Below are positions 16,415 to 24,936 of a stretch of DNA of 64,000 nt, piece by piece (within the stretch, counting starts at the first letter, position 1; every line of letters begins with the position of its first letter). The notes under the pieces are model-generated. The model ran no database searches. It saw nothing but the letters and a program-made list of their open reading frames with translations, and was not told the origin of the DNA. The DNA is from Kluyvera sp040932435 (GTDB taxonomy: Bacteria; Pseudomonadota; Gammaproteobacteria; Enterobacterales; Enterobacteriaceae), in the NCBI RefSeq assembly GCF_040932435.1, contig NZ_JBFQGA010000003.1, positions 1 through 64,000 of the forward strand, given 5' to 3'. The position numbers were made by a program, and so were the translations under genes.

Positions 16415-17068
16415 ATGAAATACCAATTGAACCCGCAGGAAGCTCGCGTTATCGGCTGCTTACTGGAAAAACAGGTCACCACCCCCGAGCAATATCCTTT
16501 ATCTATTAATGGCGTGGTTACGGCCTGCAATCAGAAAACCAATCGCGAACCGGTGATGACGCTCAGTGAAGCACAAGTGCAGGACCAGCTCGATACGCTG
16601 GTCAAACGTCACTACCTGCGTACGGTCAGTGGTTTTGGTAATCGGGTGACAAAATACGAACAGCGTTTTTGTAATTCAGAATTTGGCGATCTCAAGCTCT
16701 CAACGGCCGAAGTGGCGCTGGTGACCACGCTGCTGCTGCGCGGTGCACAAACGCCGGGTGAACTGCGTGGACGCGCTCAGCGGATGCATGAATTTGGCGA
16801 TATGGCGGAAGTTGAATCGACCCTTGAACGTCTGGCCAATCGTGAAGATGGTCCTTTCGTGGTCCGTCTGCCGCGCGAGCCGGGGAAAAGAGAAAGTCGC
16901 TATATGCATTTGTTTAGCGGTGAGGTTGACGTACAGGCGATAGTCTCCGCTCAGCAAGATGCTCCGCTGATTGACGACGACCTACGTTCACGCGTTGATG
17001 CGCTGGAAGGCGAGGTTGCCGAACTGAAACAGCGCCTAGATTCACTGCTGGCGCATCTCGGGGAATAA
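16415..17068 (+). CDS. yceH: YceH, DUF480 winged-helix protein
   Basis: 217 residues (E. coli 215). Two tandem winged-helix units of the UPF0502/DUF480 family: LNPQEARVIGCLLEKQVTTP opens the first, and STAEVALVTTLLLRGAQTPG the second. The C-terminal end is a short coiled coil (VDALEGEVAELKQRLDSLL). Molecular function is unknown. It sits 10 bases behind rimJ and 4 bases ahead of mviM, so rimJ-yceH-mviM form one operon. Confidence 0.93.
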   Translation: MKYQLNPQEARVIGCLLEKQVTTPEQYPLSINGVVTACNQKTNREPVMTLSEAQVQDQLDTLVKRHYLRTVSGFGNRVTKYEQRFCNSEFGDLKLSTAEVALVTTLLLRGAQTPGELRGRAQRMHEFGDMAEVESTLERLANREDGPFVVRLPREPGKRESRYMHLFSGEVDVQAIVSAQQDAPLIDDDLRSRVDALEGEVAELKQRLDSLLAHLGE

Positions 17069-17072
17069 ACAA

Positions 17073-17996
17073 ATGGCTAAAATTCGCATTGGCGTAGTCG
17101 GGCTTGGCGGCATCGCCCAAAAAGCGTGGCTGCCGGTGTTAAGCGCCGCCACCGACTGGACGCTGCAGGCGGCGTGGTCGCCGGGGAAAGAAAAAGCACT
17201 GCGGGTGTGTGAAACCTATCGCATCCCTTATGCCGAGTCGTTAACGGCGCTCGCCGCTCAGTGTGACGCAGTATTTGTGCACAGCTCTACCGCTTCGCAT
17301 TACGCCGTGGTGAGCGAACTGCTCAATGCCGGGGTGCATGTTTGTGTCGATAAACCATTGGCCGATAAGCTCGATGATGCCGAGCGGCTGGTGGCCCTTG
17401 CTGCCCGCAAAAACCTCACCCTGATGGTTGGTTTTAACCGTCGTTTCTCGCCGCTGTATCGCGAGCTCAAGCAAAGTGCAGGCGAGATGTCATCGCTGCG
17501 CATGGATAAACACCGTGCCGACAGCGTCGGGCCGCACGACCTGCGTTTTACGCTGCTGGACGACTATCTGCATGTTGTGGATACCGCGCTGTGGCTGGCG
17601 GACGGCAACGCAAAACTCAGCGGCGGAACCTTACAGACTACCGATGAAGGCTGCATGTTCTATGCTGAGCATCACTTCAGTCAGCCCGGTCTACAAATTA
17701 CGACCAGCATGCATCGCCGCGCCGGTAGCCAGCGCGAATGGGTGCAGGCGGTGGCGGACGGCGGGCTGTTTGAAGTGACGGATATGCGTGAGTGGCGCGA
17801 AGAACGTGGTGCTGGCATCGTCACGCGGGCCATTCCTGGTTGGCAGACAACCCTCGAACAGCGTGGTTTTGCCGGTTGCGCCCGTCACTTTATTGAATGC
17901 GTGCAAAATCAGACGGTTCCGGATACCGCCGGTGAGCAGGCAATTTATGCCCAGCGTATCGTGGAAGGGCTGTGGCGCGAGGCTATTAGGGAATAA
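17073..17996 (+). CDS. mviM: MviM, Gfo/Idh/MocA family oxidoreductase
   Basis: 307 residues. The NAD(P)-binding Rossmann fold is at the start (IRIGVVGLGGIAQKAW), followed by the CVDKPLA motif containing the conserved Lys of the family, and the C-terminal alpha/beta domain. The substrate is unknown; no glycan-specific features are visible. The name comes from its place next to murJ (mviN), and despite the name a virulence role is not shown. The ATG follows the yceH stop by 4 bases with GGGGAA as ribosome site. Confidence 0.92.
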   Translation: MAKIRIGVVGLGGIAQKAWLPVLSAATDWTLQAAWSPGKEKALRVCETYRIPYAESLTALAAQCDAVFVHSSTASHYAVVSELLNAGVHVCVDKPLADKLDDAERLVALAARKNLTLMVGFNRRFSPLYRELKQSAGEMSSLRMDKHRADSVGPHDLRFTLLDDYLHVVDTALWLADGNAKLSGGTLQTTDEGCMFYAEHHFSQPGLQITTSMHRRAGSQREWVQAVADGGLFEVTDMREWREERGAGIVTRAIPGWQTTLEQRGFAGCARHFIECVQNQTVPDTAGEQAIYAQRIVEGLWREAIRE

Positions 17997-18033
17997 TCAG
18001 CTGTAACATCTGGCAGTAGCAATTCATCTCGAA

Positions 18034-18075
18034 CCCGGTAGACTAACGCCACTTTTTCAGCGCTTGTCTACCGGG
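18034..18075. repeat. 10-bp inverted repeat between mviM and murJ
   Basis: CCCGGTAGAC at 18034-18043 pairs perfectly with GTCTACCGGG at 18066-18075, with a 22-base spacer. It does not match the REP consensus and has no T tract. It lies 33 bases ahead of the murJ start. Confidence 0.65.
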
Positions 18076-18107
18076 CGCGCCTTTCCAGGTTGTGGAATCA
18101 CAGATTA

Positions 18108-19643
18108 ATGAACCTACTCAAATCGCTGGCAGCCGTCAGCTCGATGACCATGTTTTCGCGCGTGTTGGGATTTGCGCGTGATGCGATAGTCGCAAGGGTA
18201 TTTGGTGCCGGTATGGCAACCGATGCCTTTTTCGTGGCGTTTAAGCTGCCCAATCTCCTACGGCGTATTTTTGCTGAAGGGGCATTTTCTCAGGCATTTG
18301 TACCGATTCTCGCTGAGTACAAAAGCAAGCAAGGGGAAGATGCAACCCGCGTATTCGTCTCCTATGTGTCGGGTCTGCTGACGTTGGCGCTGGCACTGGT
18401 GACGGTGCTGGGGATGATTGCAGCACCGTGGGTGATTACCCTCACCGCGCCCGGTTTTGCTGATACCGCAGATAAATTTGCCCTTACCACGCAGCTGCTT
18501 AGGATCACTTTCCCTTATATTCTGCTGATTTCACTGGCATCGCTGGTTGGCGCAATCCTCAATACTTGGAACCGTTTCTCCGTTCCTGCGTTTGCTCCTA
18601 CTTTCCTAAACGTCAGCATGATTGGCTTCGCGCTGTTTGCTGCACCGCATTTTAATCCACCGGTGCTGGCGCTGGCGTGGGCGGTAACGGTCGGTGGCGT
18701 GCTGCAGTTGGCCTACCAGTTGCCGCACCTAAAGAAAATCGGCATGTTGGTGCTGCCACGAATTAACCTCAAAGATGCGGGCGCGGTTCGCGTCGTAAAA
18801 CAAATGGGGCCGGCTATTCTTGGCGTTTCCGTGAGCCAGATTTCGCTTATCATCAACACCATATTTGCCTCTTTCCTCGCGTCCGGTTCTGTCTCCTGGA
18901 TGTACTATGCCGACCGTCTGATGGAGTTTCCATCTGGAGTGCTGGGCGTAGCACTGGGGACTATCCTGCTGCCGTCGCTGTCGAAAAGCTTCTCGAGCGG
19001 CAACCACGATGAATACTGCCGCCTGATGGACTGGGGCCTGCGCCTGTGCTTCCTGCTCGCCTTGCCAAGCGCCGTAGCGCTGGGGATTTTGGCTAAGCCG
19101 CTGACGGTTGCGCTGTTCCAGTACGGTAAATTCACCGCCTTTGACGCCATGATGACCCAGCGTGCGCTGGTGGCTTACTCGGTCGGCCTGATGGGGCTGA
19201 TTATCGTTAAGGTGCTGGCTCCGGGCTTCTACTCACGCCAAGATATTAAAACGCCGGTCAAAATCGCTATTGTGACACTGATTATGACCCAGTTGATGAA
19301 CCTCGCCTTTATTGGTCCGTTCAAACACGCGGGATTGGCGCTGTCGATTGGTCTGGCGGCCTGTCTTAACGCGGCGCTGCTTTACTGGCAGTTGCGTAAA
19401 CAGAAAATCTTTACCCCGCAGCCAGGCTGGCGCGTGTTCTCAGCGCGTCTTGTGGTCGCGGTTCTGGTGATGGCTGCCGCACTTCTCGGCATGATATATG
19501 TGATGCCAGAGTGGTCTGTGGGGACGATGCCGTATCGTCTGCTACGCCTGATGGGCGTGGTGTTGGTTGGGATTGTTGCGTACTTTGCGACGCTGGCAAT
19601 TCTGGGCTTCAAGATTAAAGAGTTTGCCCGCCGGACGGCGTAA
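18108..19643 (+). CDS. murJ: Lipid II flippase MurJ
   Basis: 511 residues, the E. coli length. An essential MOP-superfamily membrane protein with 14 predicted helices that moves lipid II across the inner membrane for peptidoglycan synthesis. Conserved charged residues of the central cavity appear in SMTMFSRVLGFARDAIVAR and in the RRIFAEGAFSQAFVP loop. The start at MNLLKSLAAVSS matches E. coli; an in-frame ATG six codons earlier lacks a ribosome site. Convergent with flgN, with a T-less hairpin (GCGGGGCA / TGCCCCGC) between. Confidence 0.97.
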   Translation: MNLLKSLAAVSSMTMFSRVLGFARDAIVARVFGAGMATDAFFVAFKLPNLLRRIFAEGAFSQAFVPILAEYKSKQGEDATRVFVSYVSGLLTLALALVTVLGMIAAPWVITLTAPGFADTADKFALTTQLLRITFPYILLISLASLVGAILNTWNRFSVPAFAPTFLNVSMIGFALFAAPHFNPPVLALAWAVTVGGVLQLAYQLPHLKKIGMLVLPRINLKDAGAVRVVKQMGPAILGVSVSQISLIINTIFASFLASGSVSWMYYADRLMEFPSGVLGVALGTILLPSLSKSFSSGNHDEYCRLMDWGLRLCFLLALPSAVALGILAKPLTVALFQYGKFTAFDAMMTQRALVAYSVGLMGLIIVKVLAPGFYSRQDIKTPVKIAIVTLIMTQLMNLAFIGPFKHAGLALSIGLAACLNAALLYWQLRKQKIFTPQPGWRVFSARLVVAVLVMAAALLGMIYVMPEWSVGTMPYRLLRLMGVVLVGIVAYFATLAILGFKIKEFARRTA

Positions 19644-19685
19644 GCAAAAGGGACGCGCGGGGCATATTAGGTTGCCCCGCGAGTA

Positions 19686-20114
19686 CTAAACTGAAAATTT
19701 CTTCGCGCTACGCGCCAAACTCACACCTGCCGTCTGCCCATCTTTGCCGTAAAGCCCCGTTTCTTGGAACGGCTTTAAGACGTCAATCGCCTGCTGATTG
19801 CGCGTAATCTGGCCTTCAAGCAACCAGCCGTTATGCTGATTGACCCGGCGAAGATGCTGGGTGGTATCGGTGATAGCTTGCCAGCGCGAGCTAACATCGT
19901 CTTCGGCGTTACGCTGCGCGGTTTGTTCAACCCGGCGCTGTTTCTCTAGGTAGTCGAGCGTTGCCAACAGAGAGCTTTTTTCTTCTGTAATGCTGGCAAG
20001 CTGCAGGCCATCCACGTTGCCCGCGGAAAGCTGCTGTTGCTCAGCATCCATCACCTCTTTGAGTGAGTTGAGGATGCTGGTCATTTGGTCCAGTATTGCT
20101 GACAAACCGCTCAT
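19686..20114 (-). CDS. flgN: Flagellar export chaperone FlgN
   Basis: 142 residues (E. coli 138), mostly helical. FlgN binds the C-termini of the hook-filament junction proteins FlgK and FlgL and delivers them to the flagellar type III export gate. EKSSLLATLDYLEKQRR and NQHNGWLLEGQI are conserved with E. coli; the tail is diverged. It follows flgM after 4 bases, so both are read together from the flgA and sigma-28 promoters. Confidence 0.94.
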   Translation of the reverse strand: MSGLSAILDQMTSILNSLKEVMDAEQQQLSAGNVDGLQLASITEEKSSLLATLDYLEKQRRVEQTAQRNAEDDVSSRWQAITDTTQHLRRVNQHNGWLLEGQITRNQQAIDVLKPFQETGLYGKDGQTAGVSLARSAKKFSV

Positions 20115-20118
20115 CTCT

Positions 20119-20412
20119 CTATTTACTCTGCAGATATTCTTGCGTGTCCTGAATTAATGCGTCGGCAATTTTGCCGGTGTCCATTTTTAAGTCGCCGTTA
20201 CGGATGGCTGTTTTCAGTTCTTCAACGCGAGCCATATTAATGTCGCGGCTGTCAGAACGGGTCAATGCCGTCTGCGCATTGCTTAACGTCACGCTGGCGC
20301 TGGTCGCCGTGGCGGTTTTTTCAGCACGTGCTTTCTGGGCGCTAGCTTCCGGGGTTTCGCGCGGCTGTACGGTGGTGACAGCTTTCAGAGGTGATGTACG
20401 ATCGATGCTCAT
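20119..20412 (-). CDS. flgM: Anti-sigma-28 factor FlgM
   Basis: 97 residues. FlgM holds sigma-28 (FliA) inactive until the hook-basal body is finished, then is exported through it. The disordered N-terminal half begins MSIDRTSPLKAVTTVQ, and the C-terminal sigma-binding helices include INMARVEELKTAIRNGDLKM and ADALIQDTQEYL. A sigma-28 promoter lies upstream, giving the usual class 3 control in addition to readthrough from flgA. Confidence 0.96.
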   Translation of the reverse strand: MSIDRTSPLKAVTTVQPRETPEASAQKARAEKTATATSASVTLSNAQTALTRSDSRDINMARVEELKTAIRNGDLKMDTGKIADALIQDTQEYLQSK

Positions 20413-20475
20413 GGTTCTTTCCTCATGGAGGCTCTTGTATGGCGCAGGCGCCGACTCTCATTAATTGTTAATTAT

Positions 20476-20502
20476 CTATCGGCAAGCGACGCAGTTTCTT
20501 TA
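20476..20502 (-). promoter_or_regulatory. Sigma-28 promoter of flgMN
   Basis: On the - strand TAAAGAAA-N11-GCCGATAG matches the FliA consensus TAAAGTTT-N11-GCCGATAA, with exact spacing, 64 bases ahead of the flgM start. Confidence 0.88.
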
Positions 20503-20508
20503 TGACGT

Positions 20509-21168
20509 TTATAGATTAATCAGAATATTCCCATCAGTATTGACCTGTCCGCTCACCACCTGCCCGGACGGCATTCGCACCCGCGCGCTTTGCGCGACGG
20601 AGGCATTATTTAATGCTTGGCCTTCACTGTTGATACTAAATCCTTCTCCTTGCGCAATCACCAGCACCTTCTGACCGGCCTTCACGCGCCATGATTGTCG
20701 CACCATGGATAGCGAAATGGGCTGTCCGATAGCGACATCACGCAGACTTATAGCATCTTCGGCCTGTGCCAGAGTCAGCATGGTGCGGGGCGGTAGTTGG
20801 TCGAGACGACCACGCATTAGTGTCACGCTCTGCGCCTCAATTGGCGTGCCGCGCACAATGGGCGCGGCGGCAACAACGTACTCGCCGATAGCCTGCACGT
20901 TAACCTGCAAAAATTGTTTCACGTTTCCACACTGCGCCTGCACCGTCAGATTTCCCCACAGCTTCGCGTTTCCCGGCGTATTAAATGTCGGTTGATCACA
21001 GCTGAGCTTCAGATTTTGTGCATTGCGCAAGCTAACGCTGACTTCCGTACTAAATCCGGTTAACCGAGCGCTGAAAAAATCAGTCAATTGGGTCTGGATA
21101 TCAGCAGCCTGAGCAAACGAGCTCAAAGCCAGAAGTGCCGCGGTAACGGGGGCAATAAGCTGACGCAT
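20509..21168 (-). CDS. flgA: Flagellar P-ring assembly chaperone FlgA
   Basis: 219 residues, the E. coli length. A signal peptide (about 21 residues, ending SSFAQA) directs it to the periplasm, where it helps FlgI build the P ring. The C-terminal SAF-type domain is visible from VRGTPIEAQSVTLM through LRDVAIGQPISLSMVR. Divergent from flgB across a region with a strong FlhDC site; flgA-flgM-flgN form an operon. Confidence 0.95.
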   Translation of the reverse strand: MRQLIAPVTAALLALSSFAQAADIQTQLTDFFSARLTGFSTEVSVSLRNAQNLKLSCDQPTFNTPGNAKLWGNLTVQAQCGNVKQFLQVNVQAIGEYVVAAAPIVRGTPIEAQSVTLMRGRLDQLPPRTMLTLAQAEDAISLRDVAIGQPISLSMVRQSWRVKAGQKVLVIAQGEGFSINSEGQALNNASVAQSARVRMPSGQVVSGQVNTDGNILINL

Positions 21169-21223
21169 TGAACGCTCCTGTGGATGGTGAATGTATGCAT
21201 TTTACCCAACTTGTGCCGACATC

Positions 21224-21263
21224 AACGCAATAAATAGCGACGCATATTGCGTTTATTCCAACG
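21224..21263. promoter_or_regulatory. FlhD4C2 binding site, flgA/flgB
   Basis: Two inverted half sites, AACGCAATAAATAGCG and CGTTTATTCCAACG, separated by 10 bases, match the FlhDC consensus closely. The location in the divergent region fits class 2 control of both flgAMN and flgBCDEFGHIJ. Confidence 0.85.
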
Positions 21264-21324
21264 ATGAAGCACATGCCTGGAGAATTAAGCTGTTCGCTGA
21301 AACTTTGTCATTAGCGGAGGAGAC

Positions 21325-21741
21325 ATGCTCGATAAACTCGACGCCGCACTACGTTTTCAGCAAGAAGCTCTAAACCTGCGCGCTGAGCGCCAGGAGATTC
21401 TGGCCTCTAATATCGCCAACGCTGATACCCCAGGGTTTCAGGCGCGCGATATTGATTTTGCCAGTGAACTTAAAAAAGTAATGGCGCGCGGGCGCGCGGA
21501 AAACAGCGGCGTTGCGCTGACGCTAACCTCTTCACGCCACATCCCCGCACAGACTATCTCGACGCCTGAAGCCGATTTGCTGTACCGCATTCCCGACCAG
21601 CCTGCGATGGATGGTAACACCGTCGATATGGACCGGGAACGCACGCAGTTTGCCGATAACAGCCTCCAGTACCAGACCGGACTGACGGTTCTGGGTGGAC
21701 AAATCAAGGGCATGATGAGTGTCCTGCAGCAGGGGAACTAA
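21325..21741 (+). CDS. flgB: Flagellar rod protein FlgB
   Basis: 138 residues, the usual length. Proximal rod subunit joining the export apparatus and MS ring to the distal rod. The N-terminal rod signature EILASNIANADTPGFQARD is present, and the C-terminal helix ends GQIKGMMSVLQQGN. First gene of the long flg operon; ribosome site GGAGGAG. Confidence 0.97.
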   Translation: MLDKLDAALRFQQEALNLRAERQEILASNIANADTPGFQARDIDFASELKKVMARGRAENSGVALTLTSSRHIPAQTISTPEADLLYRIPDQPAMDGNTVDMDRERTQFADNSLQYQTGLTVLGGQIKGMMSVLQQGN

Positions 21742-21744
21742 CCC

Positions 21745-22149
21745 ATGGCATTACTCAATATCTTCGACGTTGCCGGCTCTGCGCTAACCGCACAGTCCAA
21801 GCGTCTGAACGTCGCCGCCAGTAACTTGGCAAACGCCGACAGCGTCGCCGGGCCGGACGGACAGCCGTATCGCGCTAAGCAGGTGGTTTTCCAGGTTGAT
21901 GCGCCAATTGGCGCGGCAACCGGCGGTGTGAAAGTCGCCGACGTGGTGGAAAGCCAGGATCCCGACAAGCTGGTTTATCAGCCCGGGAATCCGCTGGCCG
22001 ACGCCAAAGGCTATGTCCGCATGCCGAATGTGGATGTGGTGGGAGAGATGGTGAACACCATGTCAGCGTCGCGCAGCTACCAGGCGAACGTTGAGGTGCT
22101 CAATACCGTTAAAAGTATGATGCTCAAAACGTTGACGCTGGGACAATAA
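21745..22149 (+). CDS. flgC: Flagellar rod protein FlgC
   Basis: 134 residues, the usual length. Proximal rod subunit. Rod/hook family signature KRLNVAASNLANADS near the N-terminus and a C-terminal helix containing YQANVEVLNTVKSMMLKTL. Starts 3 bases after the flgB stop, so translation is likely coupled. Confidence 0.97.
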   Translation: MALLNIFDVAGSALTAQSKRLNVAASNLANADSVAGPDGQPYRAKQVVFQVDAPIGAATGGVKVADVVESQDPDKLVYQPGNPLADAKGYVRMPNVDVVGEMVNTMSASRSYQANVEVLNTVKSMMLKTLTLGQ

Positions 22150-22160
22150 GGAGATAACCG

Positions 22161-22859
22161 ATGTCCATCGTAGCCAATATTAACGACACCACAAGCAGCC
22201 AAGCTGCGTCCTCGTCGTCGTCGGTCAGCAGCACCGGCACCAACAGCTCTTCCGACCTGCAAAGCAGCTTTCTGACGCTGCTGGTGGCGCAGTTGAAAAA
22301 CCAAGACCCCACTAACCCGTTGCAGAACAACGAACTGACTTCGCAGCTCGCGCAGATAAGCACCCTGAGCGGCATTGAGAAGCTCAACACCACGCTGGGT
22401 TCCATCTCCGGGCAAATCGATAGCGGCCAGTCGTTACAGGCCAGTTCGCTGGTCGGTCGCGGCGTGATGATCCCAGGCTCTACCATTCTTGCCGGAAAAA
22501 ACAGCACCAGCGAAAGCGTGGATACCACGCCGTTCGGCATTGAGCTGACGCAGGCGGCTGAGAAGGTCACCGCGACCATCACCGATGGCACCGGCAAAGT
22601 GGTTCGCACCTTGAACATGGGCGCGCAGACCGCCGGTGTTCATACCTTTACCTGGGATGGCAAGCTGGACGATGGTTCAGCGGCGCCGGATGGCGCATAC
22701 AACATCAGTTTTGCCGCCAGTCAGGGAACCACGCAGTTGGTGGTTCAGCCGTTGCAATTTGCTCTGGTGCAGGGCGTTACCTTGGGCAAAGACGGCAACA
22801 AACTGGATTTGGGCACGTACGGCACTACCACGCTGGATCAGGTTCGCCAGATTATTTAA
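22161..22859 (+). CDS. flgD: Hook assembly (capping) protein FlgD
   Basis: 232 residues (E. coli 231). FlgD caps the growing hook and places FlgE subunits, then leaves. A Ser/Thr-rich disordered N-terminus precedes the conserved FLTLLVAQLKNQDPTNPLQN motif. The C-terminal half holds the Tudor-like and Ig-like hook-cap domains (GVHTFTWDGKLDDGSAAPDG). Ribosome site AAGGAGAT. Confidence 0.96.
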   Translation: MSIVANINDTTSSQAASSSSSVSSTGTNSSSDLQSSFLTLLVAQLKNQDPTNPLQNNELTSQLAQISTLSGIEKLNTTLGSISGQIDSGQSLQASSLVGRGVMIPGSTILAGKNSTSESVDTTPFGIELTQAAEKVTATITDGTGKVVRTLNMGAQTAGVHTFTWDGKLDDGSAAPDGAYNISFAASQGTTQLVVQPLQFALVQGVTLGKDGNKLDLGTYGTTTLDQVRQII

Positions 22860-22886
22860 GCCTTTAACTATTTCAGGAGAGACGTT

Positions 22887-24152
22887 ATGGCCTTTTCACA
22901 AGCGGTCAGCGGTTTAAACGCGGCTGCCACTAACCTCGATGTTATCGGCAACAACATCGCCAACTCCGCGACCTACGGTTTTAAATCAGGGTCGGCGTCG
23001 TTTGCCGATATGTTCGCCGGTTCCAAAGTGGGCCTAGGCGTTAAAGTCGCGGGGATAACCCAAGACTTTACCGATGGCACCACCACCAGTACCGGCCGTG
23101 CACTGGACGTCGCTATCAGTCAGAACGGTTTCTTCCGTCTGGTCGATACCAACGGCGCGGTGTACTACAGCCGTAACGGCCAGTTCTCGCTCGACGAGAA
23201 CCGTAACCTGGTGAACTCCCAGGGGCTGAATCTGACCGGTTATCCGGCAAGCGGTACGCCACCGACCATCCAGCAGGGGGCGAACCCGGTGGCGCTGTCG
23301 ATTCCAAACACGCTGATGTCAGCGAAGTCATCGACTTCCGGCACCATGCAGATGAACTTGAACTCCACCGATAGCGCTATCACCAAAACCTTCAACCCAA
23401 GCGATCCGGATACCTACAGCAAAAAAGGCACCGTGACCGTCTATGACAGCTTGGGTAACTCTCACGACCTGAACGTTTACTACGTGAAAACCGAGGCGAA
23501 CAAGTGGGATGTCTATACCCAAGACACCAGCGTGAGCGGTGCTGCGTCGGTGAAAGCGGCGCAGATGGAGTTCAGCGAGAGCGGTACGCTGACCTCAGTG
23601 TCCGACTACATTGACGATCCGGCAAACCCTGGCACCTTGATCTTGGGCCCGGCAAATGCTGACCCGGCCATCAATATCGGCGTTGCCTCACTGAATGGCT
23701 CCCAGGCCGGTACTTTTAGCCTCAGCTTCCTCAACTCCATGCAGCAGAACACCGGCTCCAGCGACGTGGTCGCCACCACCCAGAACGGTTATGCACCGGG
23801 CAGCTTGGTGAGCTATCAGGTCAACGACGATGGCTCGGTGGTAGGGAACTATTCCAACCGTCAAAGCCAACTGCTGGGGCAGATCGTGTTGGCGAACTTC
23901 TCCAACACCGGTGGTCTGCAATCGGAAGGTGACAACGTTTGGTCTGCAACCCAGTCCTCTGGCGTCGCGCTGCTGGGAACGGCGGGTACGGGCAACTTCG
24001 GCTCGCTGACCAACGGTGCGCTCGAAGCTTCCAACGTCGATCTGAGTAAAGAACTGGTGAACATGATTGTGGCGCAGCGTAACTATCAGTCGAACGCGCA
24101 GACCATCAAGACCCAGGATCAGATCCTCAACACGCTGGTTAACCTGCGTTAA
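22887..24152 (+). CDS. flgE: Flagellar hook protein FlgE
   Basis: 421 residues, about 19 longer than E. coli FlgE. Polymerises into the hook, the universal joint. The N-terminal signature LNAAATNLDVIGNNIANSAT and the C-terminal helix with LVNMIVAQRNYQSNAQTIKT are conserved. The middle, which forms the outer hook surface, is the variable part and accounts for the extra length (DDPANPGTLILGPANADPA). Confidence 0.97.
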   Translation: MAFSQAVSGLNAAATNLDVIGNNIANSATYGFKSGSASFADMFAGSKVGLGVKVAGITQDFTDGTTTSTGRALDVAISQNGFFRLVDTNGAVYYSRNGQFSLDENRNLVNSQGLNLTGYPASGTPPTIQQGANPVALSIPNTLMSAKSSTSGTMQMNLNSTDSAITKTFNPSDPDTYSKKGTVTVYDSLGNSHDLNVYYVKTEANKWDVYTQDTSVSGAASVKAAQMEFSESGTLTSVSDYIDDPANPGTLILGPANADPAINIGVASLNGSQAGTFSLSFLNSMQQNTGSSDVVATTQNGYAPGSLVSYQVNDDGSVVGNYSNRQSQLLGQIVLANFSNTGGLQSEGDNVWSATQSSGVALLGTAGTGNFGSLTNGALEASNVDLSKELVNMIVAQRNYQSNAQTIKTQDQILNTLVNLR

Positions 24153-24172
24153 TTTTCTAACAGGGTGACGTC

Positions 24173-24928
24173 ATGGATCACGCGATATACACGGCAATGG
24201 GCGCCGCCAGCCAGACCATGCAGCAGCAGTCGGTCACGGCGAGCAACCTTGCTAACACTTCCACGCCGGGCTTTCGCGCACAGCTAACTGCGATGCGCGC
24301 GGTGCCGGTGGTGGGGCCTAGCGTGGAAACACGTACATTGGTCGCCGCCACCACGCCGGGAGCGGATATGACGCCGGGGCAGTTGGATTATACCGCGCGT
24401 CCCCTAGACGTTGCGGTTCAGCAAGACGGCTGGCTGGCGGTGCAATCGGTCGATGGCAGCGAAGGCTATACCCGTAACGGCAATATCCAGGTCAGTCCGA
24501 CCGGACAGCTGACAATCCAAGGCCATCCGGTTATCGGTGAAGCCGGGCCGCTCAGCGTACCGGAAGGCTCGCAGGTGACTATTGCATCGGACGGCACGAT
24601 TTCGGCGCTGACGCCGGGCGATCCGGCGAACACGGTATCACCGGTTGGTAAGTTGAAGGTGGTTAAAGCCAACGCGACGGAAGTGGCTCGCGGTGATGAT
24701 GGATTGTTCCATCTCACCCCGTCGGCCATCGCCACACGTGGGCCAATTTTACAGGCTGACCCAACGCTGCGCCTGCAGTCCGGCGTGCTGGAAGGAAGCA
24801 ACGTGAAACCGGTGGCGGCGATGGCGGATATGATCGCCAGCTCGCGCCGATTTGAAATGCAGATGAAGGTTATCAGCAGCGTGGATGAAAACACGCAGAA
24901 AGCTAACCAGTTGCTGTCAATGAGCTAA
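24173..24928 (+). CDS. flgF: Flagellar rod protein FlgF
   Basis: 251 residues, the E. coli length. Proximal rod subunit. Begins MDHAIYTAMGAASQTMQQQS followed by SNLANTSTPGFRAQ; the C-terminus ENTQKANQLLSMS is typical. Ends 8 bases before flgG. Confidence 0.97.
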   Translation: MDHAIYTAMGAASQTMQQQSVTASNLANTSTPGFRAQLTAMRAVPVVGPSVETRTLVAATTPGADMTPGQLDYTARPLDVAVQQDGWLAVQSVDGSEGYTRNGNIQVSPTGQLTIQGHPVIGEAGPLSVPEGSQVTIASDGTISALTPGDPANTVSPVGKLKVVKANATEVARGDDGLFHLTPSAIATRGPILQADPTLRLQSGVLEGSNVKPVAAMADMIASSRRFEMQMKVISSVDENTQKANQLLSMS

Positions 24929-24936
24929 GGAAAACT

